Assembly (NCBI GenBank): GCA_001969505.1
Contig: LSSK01001078.1
Span: 1 to 12,918, forward strand
DNA from: Zancudomyces culisetae
Lineage: Eukaryota > Kickxellomycota > Harpellomycetes > Harpellales > Legeriomycetaceae
Length of the DNA: 12,918 bases
Direction of reading: 5' to 3'
In this document: positions 7,338-12,918 of the stretch, piece by piece
Position numbering within the stretch: the first letter of the stretch is position 1
Layout of the letters: each line of letters opens with the position of its first letter
Made by a program: the position numbers and the translations under genes
The notes under the pieces: generated by a model
The model's database searches: none
What the model was told of the DNA's origin: nothing
The model's input: the letters and a program-made list of their open reading frames with translations, nothing else

Positions 7338-8562
7338 TAACTAACATTGGATATAAAACGATGAATTACGCCTGCCAAGCAATTACTCCAAGAGGGGTAG
7401 CATTGCGCAGAACTGCTCGGATAGGCCCGCTCAGCCAATTGTCAGTAAAGTATAGCTATAGCTCCAGTTCAAGACAGACAATGCTTATGGGTATATCTAC
7501 CAAAGCTACAGAGCTTGAAAAACTCGATCCAAGTCTGATTCCCCAAAAATTGTCACTGATACAACTGGCCAAGGCATATTTCAAGTTTTACAAGGCAGCA
7601 TTGTCACAGCTGCGGGATGAATTTAGAGCAGCTAGAGGTATTCGACAGAGAATAAAGAATGGAAATAAAATTACCTGGCATGAGCACCAAATAGTAAGTA
7701 TTTGTATGAATTTTGTACAAGAAATATGAATAACTGGATAACGCTATTCTTAAGCTTCTAATTCAAATTCAAATTCACAATCAAAATGAAAATGAAAATG
7801 TGAAAATAGATGTACAGATCGGACAAGGATTTTATCAAACTCATACCGTTTGGATTTTTGTTGTTGACAGTGGCCGAGTTTATACCGATACTGGTATTTT
7901 TATTTCCAAATTCGATACCTAGTGCAGCAGTTACACACAAACAAAAGACAAAAATGATAAGAGCAAAGGACGAATATCGACGCAATGTACACAATTCGAT
8001 TGTGGCAATGAGCAATACAAATACAAATACAAATACAAATACAAATACAAATGCGAGTAGTGGAGGAGATAAAAGCGATGGCCAGGCAAAGATAGATAGA
8101 ACAGGATTTACGACAATAGCCAGCATTAAGCAGCTTTACAGCAAATATCCAACGAGCTTTGATTTGAACGAAGCGGATAGAAAGACGCTGAAGTTTATGA
8201 GCAAGTATTTTGGAATATCAGTCTTGGGTACAAAGTCAATTTTGGTCAATAGGATAAACAAACACTTTGGGTATATAAAGAAGGATGACGAATTGTTGAC
8301 TACGTTGTTATATTTATCAAAAGAAGGCAAGAGCTATTCTGGGGGAGCTGGAGGAGTTGGAGTGCTTACAGATAACCAGGTGATTGACGCATGTGATACG
8401 AGAGGAATTACTACAACTGGGCATTCGGTGAGTCAGCTCCGAGTGCTTTTGGGTAAATGGATAGCGATGCGGCAAAACGGAGGAGAATTATTTAACAGCA
8501 ATGACAGTGTGGGGATTTTGGTATGGTCGAGATTGTTTTTGTTGGATGAAGTTCCAAACTAA
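7334..8562 (+). CDS. MDM38: LETM1/Mdm38-family mitochondrial inner membrane protein
   Basis: LETM1 proteins sit in the mitochondrial inner membrane, maintain K+/H+ balance and volume, and in yeast (Mdm38, Ylh47) also bind mitoribosomes. Two exons, 7334-7693 and 7810-8562, give 370 residues, shorter than yeast Mdm38 (573) or Ylh47 (454). Residues 1-50 are basic, Ser-rich and free of acidic residues, a mitochondrial presequence; Met10 (7361) is an alternative start. The exon join (HEHQI-MYRSDKDF) restores the LETM1 core: one membrane span at about 131-153 with the conserved in-membrane acidic residue (E143), then FPNSIPS. An (Asn-Thr)6 run lies at 189-201. The C-terminal ribosome-binding-like domain follows (ADRKTLKFMSKYFGI, VIDACDTRGI, LLGKWI). 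The long C-terminal coiled coil and EF-hand of animal LETM1 are absent. Mdm38 versus Ylh47 cannot be decided here. Convergent with the KDM4-type gene. Confidence 0.92.
7694..7809 (+). other. Intron 1 of the LETM1-family gene (116 nt)
   Basis: Donor GTAAGT at 7694-7699, branch site TTCTAAT at 7756-7762, acceptor TAG at 7807-7809; phase 0. The branch adenosine (7761) is 48 bases from the acceptor. Between them are tandem hexamers (CAAATT/AAATTC and AAAATG units). Exon 2 begins with an ATG that encodes internal Met121. If the intron is retained, translation stops at 7727-7729, before the membrane span. Confidence 0.85.
8014..8052 (+). repeat. (AATACA)6 repeat encoding (Asn-Thr)6
   Basis: Six AATACA units plus a final AAT give residues 189-201 of the LETM1-family protein, a hydrophilic linker between the membrane span and the C-terminal domain. 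The hexamer unit keeps the frame when it expands or contracts. Confidence 0.85.
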
Positions 8563-8742
8563 ATAACTCGTGTTTTTTATTTATTTATTTATTTATTTCT
8601 AGCTTTTATATAAAATAAAATAAAATAAAATTTCATTTGTTTGTTGACTAATTATTTTTTTTTTATACATTTTGCAATTATTCATTCAATAGTAAAATTA
8701 CTAAAAAATAAAAAAGTGGTGCAAGTTACAAAACAACCGGGA
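8563..8742. terminator. Shared 3' region of convergent LETM1 and KDM4-type genes
   Basis: 180 bases between two facing stop codons, very AT-rich. It holds a (TTTA)n tract at 8576-8598 and (TAAAA)4 at 8611-8630. TATATAAAA near 8607 resembles the TATATA efficiency element of yeast 3' ends, followed by A-rich positioning sequence and T-runs. Both genes must terminate here. Confidence 0.45.
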
Positions 8743-11355
8743 CTAACAATGGAATTGAGGATCTGAATGAGAGGGACAGTAGATCAATTGGTTTTCCCAA
8801 TCAAGAAGAGATTTTTTACTAAAAATGGCACATGATGGATGCATAAATACATTACATCTAATTTGATTTTGGCTGTCGTCATCCTCATGATTATTTTCAG
8901 TAGGGTTGGATTTGTGTGCACACTGTACCGTAACTGTGGTATAGGAATTATCAAAATACGACTGGCAATAGTGGCAGAAACAGCACTTGAGTCTAAACCG
9001 ATTTTTATCAATATCTTCGTATCCCAAGACCTGCAAATTATTGGGAAAGTAATGGATCGAAGTCTCGGGAATAAAATAGGCACAGTGGAAGTGGGCATAG
9101 GTGGGATGCAGGACGGAAGGAGACTTGACAGGAATCAAAAATCCGTTGGAATAGTTACACAACAAGCAGGTGATTTGAGAGACACCAGAGCGGCATAGAT
9201 AGCAGGTCCAGGGAGTGCGCTTGGCATAGCTCGGCAGGCATTGGGGGTGTATGCTCAATGAGCATTTTCGACATTTTACAATGTGGGAAGAGGAGGATTG
9301 ATCATCGTTGTCAAGAACATTGAGGGGGAAAGGGAGGGGACGGAAACAGGCAGCACAGGAGAATTTATTAGGGTATAAGGTGGCAATAGAATGGCCATCG
9401 TACCATTCATCGACATTGATGTACACGCTGTCTTTAATACATTTGCAAACTTTTGCTTGTCTTCCTATATCAATCCATCGATGCAGAGCAAAGTTGATTG
9501 ATTCGGCACAGTTAAAACCCAAATTGAAACCTGCGTGGTACCCCATTGGAAACGTAATAATAAATTCACCTGCCCGTTGCACCACGCGGTTTACACGTAT
9601 TCCCTGCGATGCCAAATAGTTTGGAGATAAATGGTACGACTTGTGCCGTAGAAATTGAGAACAGGTCTTGTATTCCGCCGCAAACGCTCCCTGTGCACAC
9701 CGCTCAAACCGTTCTTTAGCCGAAATCGGTATTGCGTACCACGACTTGGGTTTGCCAAAATGCAAGTAGTTGATGCTGTACAAATCCATATCCTCTACAT
9801 GCCACGCAAACGTAGCCTTCCACGCCCCGATATATAGGTATGGAATCGTCACGCCGCTGATTGGCTGCCGCACCTTGTCCATTTCTGTTCTCAACCGTCG
9901 AATGTTCCAGTTTGGCATTTGTGTTATGCTCGGAAACAGGGTGCCTGGAATGTCTGCGCCATACATTGTCATTCCAATTAGCAAATTCTTCCAGTATTTC
10001 CGCTCGATTTCGTGGTATTTCTCCACTTCTTCCTCGCTCTCTCGTTCGTATTTACTCATATACTTTATTCTGACATTTTTTCCTTCATTTTCCTCTTTAC
10101 TCTTGTGTGTTAGCTCTATAATTCCTCGTTTGTAGTCTACTATAACTCCTCTCTGATCTATTCCATTTTCTCTCTCTCCATTTTTCCTTTCTTCTTCTCC
10201 TTCTTCTCCTCCTCCTCCTCCTCTTTGTTCGTACTTTTCTTTTTCTTTGTCTCTACTTTTTTCTTTTAGACTTACATTTTCCCTGATACTATCCTTGCCC
10301 TCTCCCTCTGCCTCCTTAAAAAATCTATCTATTCCTATTCGTTTCAAGTGATGCTGAATGTTATATTGGTGAATTATTCCTTTACTTCCTTCAAACTGCT
10401 GTTTTATCGGCCTCATTTCTGGGAATTCGCTATCACCCAAAATTGCTACTCTTTCCCCTTCTTCTTCTTCTTCTTCCTCCTCCTCCTCCTCCTCCTCCTC
10501 CTCCTCTTCCTCTTCCTGCACTCCCTCTTCCTCCATTTCCTCTACTACCTCTCCCTCGTTTTCTGTATCCACTCTCTCTCTTCTCTTTCCTACATCTTTG
10601 TCAATACCTCCGTTCTCTCTACCTTTCTCTCCCCCTTTCGCTTTCCCTCCAACCTTTTTATTTCCAAACCGCTTTGATACTCCTCTCTCCAATTTATCTC
10701 GCCACTCTTTGGGTGGTATAATCTTCACCAACCCCGCCCGCAACCCATATTCTTCAATCGCCTCTACAAATTTTGAAAAATTGCTAAATTGTTCACTATC
10801 CGGCAAAAATACACATATCTCTGAACCTGGATACTTGTAGTATTTTATCTTTCGGCCATATATTTCTGGTTGCCGCCCTTGCTTTGCATCTTGTATCAAG
10901 TATCCTCTTCTAACTATTCCCTTTTCGATACTATCCCTTTTATTTCCGGAACTACCCTGTTCACCCATTTTTCTTTTCTTGCATAGATTCCCAATATTTC
11001 CTATACTTCCAACATTTAAAATATCTATAATCTTTTCGTGTTCTATTCTTCCTCTCTCCAACTCGTTTTGCTGCTGAATCTGTTGCTGTTGTAAAATTTC
11101 CCTTTTGATTTTTTTTCTATGCTTATCATTACTAGCCGCTTCAGGACTAGAAAGTATACCTGTGCCGTTTCTATTGCTGCTATCAGCAACTCTTCTTTTA
11201 CTACTACGTGTCCTGGGCTTATCAATCGCCGATTTTCGACCTTGCTTTTTGCTTTTACTATTTGTATTCTCGAAGCCGCCTACAATGTCGATCAATGCAC
11301 ATTCACTTTCCCCTTCCGATTCGGCTACCGCCTCTGTATGAGTTTGGCTCTGCAT
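8743..11355 (-). CDS. KDM4: KDM4-type JmjN/JmjC histone lysine demethylase
   Basis: A nuclear Fe(II)/2-oxoglutarate demethylase of the KDM4/Rph1 family, expected to act on H3K9 and/or H3K36 trimethyl-lysine. It has 870 residues. Residues 1-170 are low-complexity with basic NLS-like clusters (34-55, 78-85, 126-129) and a Gln run. JmjN lies at about 178-222 (VFLPDSEQF, GLVKIIPPKEW). JmjC lies at about 440-640: Fe ligands H519, E521, H607; 2-oxoglutarate contacts Y465, N529, K537; zinc ligands C565, H571, C637, C639. The H519-H607 gap (88) and the zinc-ligand spacing equal those of human KDM4A (H188, H276, C234, H240, C306, C308), so the site looks active. A PHD finger (667 to about 724) and an extended PHD (about 730-866) end the protein; there are no Tudor or C2H2 fingers. 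Two charged insertions (about 223-310 with Glu19, and 348-430 with Gly5) interrupt the JmjN-JmjC core. The only ATG is immediately preceded by a (TTTAA)3 repeat. Confidence 0.95.
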   Translation of the reverse strand: MQSQTHTEAVAESEGESECALIDIVGGFENTNSKSKKQGRKSAIDKPRTRSSKRRVADSSNRNGTGILSSPEAASNDKHRKKIKREILQQQQIQQQNELERGRIEHEKIIDILNVGSIGNIGNLCKKRKMGEQGSSGNKRDSIEKGIVRRGYLIQDAKQGRQPEIYGRKIKYYKYPGSEICVFLPDSEQFSNFSKFVEAIEEYGLRAGLVKIIPPKEWRDKLERGVSKRFGNKKVGGKAKGGEKGRENGGIDKDVGKRRERVDTENEGEVVEEMEEEGVQEEEEEEEEEEEEEEEEEEEGERVAILGDSEFPEMRPIKQQFEGSKGIIHQYNIQHHLKRIGIDRFFKEAEGEGKDSIRENVSLKEKSRDKEKEKYEQRGGGGGEEGEEERKNGERENGIDQRGVIVDYKRGIIELTHKSKEENEGKNVRIKYMSKYERESEEEVEKYHEIERKYWKNLLIGMTMYGADIPGTLFPSITQMPNWNIRRLRTEMDKVRQPISGVTIPYLYIGAWKATFAWHVEDMDLYSINYLHFGKPKSWYAIPISAKERFERCAQGAFAAEYKTCSQFLRHKSYHLSPNYLASQGIRVNRVVQRAGEFIITFPMGYHAGFNLGFNCAESINFALHRWIDIGRQAKVCKCIKDSVYINVDEWYDGHSIATLYPNKFSCAACFRPLPFPLNVLDNDDQSSSSHIVKCRKCSLSIHPQCLPSYAKRTPWTCYLCRSGVSQITCLLCNYSNGFLIPVKSPSVLHPTYAHFHCAYFIPETSIHYFPNNLQVLGYEDIDKNRFRLKCCFCHYCQSYFDNSYTTVTVQCAHKSNPTENNHEDDDSQNQIRCNVFMHPSCAIFSKKSLLDWENQLIYCPSHSDPQFHC
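10459..10515 (-). repeat. GAA/GAG tract encoding Glu19
   Basis: Nineteen uninterrupted glutamate codons (residues 281-299 of the KDM4-type protein): GAA-rich at the C-terminal side and GAG-rich in the middle. It lies in a wider GA-rich coding region (about 10140-10720) where the plus strand is almost pure pyrimidine. Expect slippage and length variation. Confidence 0.9.
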
Positions 11356-11370
11356 TTTAATTTAATTTAA
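11356..11370. repeat. (TTTAA)3 repeat touching the KDM4-type start codon
   Basis: Three TTTAA units followed by TTTA, directly next to the ATG complement at 11353-11355. On the gene strand the leader is thus TTAAATTAAATTAAA before ATG, an A-rich, structure-free context that favours initiation in yeasts. Confidence 0.7.
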
Positions 11371-11820
11371 TTTATTTTAGTTTACTCTTTTTAATGCACC
11401 TGTTTATTTTCTCCGGCTCTTTTTTTTTTCTTTTTCCTTTTTCCTTTTTTCCTTTTTTCTTTTTCCTCTTTTTTTGGGGGGGTTGTATTTCCAAGTCGGA
11501 ATTTTAAATATATTACTTTCGTGTAGATTCTTATTTTATTATTCCTCTTTTTGATATTTGGTATTTTTTTTTTTTTACAAGTATAATTAGATTAAACCAT
11601 TCAAATACGTTTTACAAAAATATTTTGATTTGCATTGTAGTTCTAGACATAAAAAATTCCAATAGCCTAACTGCTTTTTTTAATCTCTCAATCTTGTCTA
11701 AATGTCATTTATTTCCAATTTGTAAATAATTTATTTATTATATAAATATATTTAGGACTAAAATAGTAACTAGTTACAAAACAAATTTATTTTAAATTTA
11801 CATTATTATTTGCGACTGAT
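11371..11820. other. Promoter-side region of the KDM4-type gene, no other gene
   Basis: AT-rich flank with no convincing open frame. It holds a 59-base homopyrimidine tract (11417-11475) followed by seven G, and a 12-to-13-base T-run at 11566-11577. Many AAATA/TTTAT motifs occur, any of which could be TATA-like. Nothing further was recognised. Confidence 0.55.
11417..11482. repeat. 59-nt homopyrimidine tract followed by G7
   Basis: The plus strand holds only C and T from 11417 to 11475, mostly repeats of TTTTTCC type, then switches to seven G. The complementary strand is C7 followed by 59 purines. It lies 62-127 bases before the KDM4-type ATG. Such tracts exclude nucleosomes and can act as promoter elements. 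Confidence 0.85.
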
Positions 11821-11823
11821 GAA

Positions 11824-12072
11824 ATGGCTAGCGGGTGTATAAACGAAAAAGAGGTAGAATTACGCGGCAGACATTTTGATGATATACCGTTGAAAACAAG
11901 GAATATAGAGAATGATATAGCTATCATCATAGAAGAAAGATTGAAGTGGAAATGCGCTAAAAAAATGTTTAAATTGACGGAAGGAAACATACAAGCTGTG
12001 TATATACGTCATATCATTAAACGTTACGGTTATCATTTAGCGTATGAGTTGTTAACGGTGAGAGCAGAATGA
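11824..12072 (+). CDS. Doubtful small ORF, 82 residues
   Basis: Encodes 82 residues starting MASGCINEKEVEL and ending YELLTVRAE; I do not recognise it. There is no signal peptide or membrane segment. The second half (about 43-82, EERLKWKCAKKMFKL to HIIKRYGYHLAYE) looks helical, basic and aromatic, possibly nucleic-acid binding, and is less random than the other short frames. A second ATG at 11821 opens a seven-codon overlapping frame, which weakens the start context. It lies between the KDM4-type promoter and a retrotransposon end, so it could be a gene remnant or part of a mobile element. It may equally be a chance frame in AT-rich DNA. Confidence 0.35.
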   Translation: MASGCINEKEVELRGRHFDDIPLKTRNIENDIAIIIEERLKWKCAKKMFKLTEGNIQAVYIRHIIKRYGYHLAYELLTVRAE

Positions 12073-12463
12073 GTACAGCGAATGTTAATAAGCTGATGAG
12101 AAGCGAAGGTTCAAGTTGAAGCAAGTTATTCAATTCACAGCGGGCTATAGATACAAGTAAACACAATCAAAAATCGCAAATTTTACAGAGTGATATAATC
12201 ACTGATATTGCAGCAATTTCCGTTCAAATAAAATTCAGATTTATCATTATGCAGGGTTTAAACAGTTCAAATATTATCCTATGTTTTAGAGCAGATAGTA
12301 TCATAGCGGGGGGGGGGGGTCAATCTACTGGTTCATATCCTATTGTAGGGGATATTTAAACTATCCTATTAACGATTTTAAATAATATATATATTACTAT
12401 CACTGGCCCACTTTCTGATTAAACAGCGTGATCTTTGGCTCCTCGGGTGATCAATTTTAATAT
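12073..12463. other. Probable 3' flank of the retrotransposon ORF, with G12 run and TATCCTAT repeats
   Basis: No gene was recognised. Read on the minus strand this follows the stop of the retrotransposon-like ORF and so may be its 3' UTR. It holds a run of twelve G at 12308-12319 (C12 on the element strand) and three copies of TATCCTAT (12275-12282, 12336-12343, 12362-12369). No clear poly(A) tail or target-site duplication marks the element's end. Confidence 0.4.
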
Positions 12464-12918
12464 TTAAATTGACTTTTTTTTCTGTAGAAAATAAAAAGTT
12501 CCTAAAAAAAACAATACTCTATAATCTAAACTCATCCTATTCCCCTTCGACTCTCTAGAGTCTCCGTACCCGATGGGCAATTGGTTCAAGGGGAGTGGGA
12601 CTACACTAATGTCTTTCAACACTAGGTAGCGAGGTAAAAAGGTCTCGTTAAGAAACCGGGCTGTGGAAACCACTGCTCTAACGCAAGTGGCGTTTGGATC
12701 CCGAAGAATCCCAGAAAGTTTGAGCTTTAACTCCTCCCCCAGGAGTTTACCCACGATTTTCCTGCGAAGCTCAACACACTCGGAAATCGTGCTAGATAAA
12801 AAAGAACTATAAAAATCTATAAATTCAGTAAGTAAATCCTTCCTAATCTCGTCCCATCTGCTGCAATCTAGTAAGTAATGCTCAGCTGTTTCTTTTTCTT
12901 CTTTCTTACAGAACGGAC
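12464..12918 (-). mobile_element. Non-LTR (LINE-like) retrotransposon ORF2, C-terminal end, partial
   Basis: The frame is open from the right window edge to the stop at 12464, about 150 residues. It begins PFCKKEEKETAEHYLLDC: a zinc-knuckle-like C-x9-H-x4-C, and the codon cut by the window edge (xGT) could be the missing first Cys of a CxxC pair. This is followed by SRWDEIRKDLL. The pattern CPxC...ETxEHxLxDCxxW is typical of the Cys-rich C-terminus of LINE ORF2 proteins, where it follows reverse transcriptase or RNase H. About 130 residues follow the motif, as in L1-type ORF2. The endonuclease and reverse transcriptase parts would lie to the right, outside the window. The last part (FFLGTFYFLQKKKSI) is low in complexity and may be read-through beyond the original end. 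Whether the copy is intact cannot be told. Confidence 0.6.

Noticed and set aside
9308-9619. Plus-strand frames opposite the JmjC/PHD region
   Set aside because: The minus strand encodes the catalytic domain with all metal and cofactor residues in place; the opposite frames are incidental.
10459-10515. Glu19 tract as an assembly or slippage error
   Set aside because: The frame is open and conserved on both sides, and the codons are mixed GAA/GAG, so the tract is real coding sequence even if its exact length may vary.
10348-10840. Proline- and leucine-rich plus-strand frames opposite the KDM4-type gene
   Set aside because: They are the complement of the Glu/Gly-rich coding region, so the poly-Pro and poly-Leu runs come from the GAG/GAA repeat.
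12100-12116. tRNA-like B box (GGTTCAAGTTG)
   Set aside because: No matching A box at the right distance, no acceptor or anticodon stem could be formed around it.

Overview
The window looks like nuclear DNA from a fungus, most likely an ascomycete yeast or another fungus with an AT-rich, intron-poor genome. Four large single-copy eukaryotic genes can be recognised from their proteins: an APC2 cullin, HIS1, a LETM1-family mitochondrial protein and a KDM4-type histone demethylase. Two of them have one short intron near the 5' end, with GTAAGT donors, TTCTAAT branch sites and TAG acceptors. CTG falls at conserved leucine positions in HIS1 (the RLLFA and GTVLQ segments), so the CUG-Ser code is unlikely. 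The species cannot be named from this sequence.

Layout, left to right. At 1-405 there is no gene. At 406-1008 (-) lies a 200-residue secreted protein of unknown function, with a TATA box and a perfect 15-bp dyad upstream. At 1009-2170 is a long AT-rich intergenic region. At 2171-2395 (+) is a 74-codon unrecognised gene whose base and codon use stand out sharply. At 2960-5463 (+) is APC2, whose first exon and 83-nt intron I worked out from the sequence. HIS1 (5556-6488, -) is convergent with APC2 across 92 bp. The LETM1/Mdm38 homologue (7334-8562, +, one 116-nt intron) diverges from HIS1 across 845 bp. The KDM4-type demethylase (8743-11355, -) is convergent with LETM1 across 180 bp. To the right is an AT-rich region with one doubtful small ORF (11824-12072, +). 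At the right edge is the C-terminal end of what looks like a non-LTR retrotransposon ORF2 (12464-12918, -), entering from beyond the window.

The genes do not form a pathway: cell-cycle ubiquitin ligase, histidine biosynthesis, mitochondrial inner membrane and chromatin. This is ordinary eukaryotic gene order with convergent and divergent pairs. Short tandem repeats are frequent, both in frame inside proteins (Asn10, (Asn-Thr)6, Glu19) and in introns, leaders and 3' flanks. One of them repeats the HIS1 stop codon three times in frame.

The observations I would check first are the two charged low-complexity insertions that split the catalytic core of the KDM4-type protein, the compositionally odd 74-codon gene, and the TATA-plus-dyad promoter of the secreted protein. 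I did not find a clear new multi-gene system.
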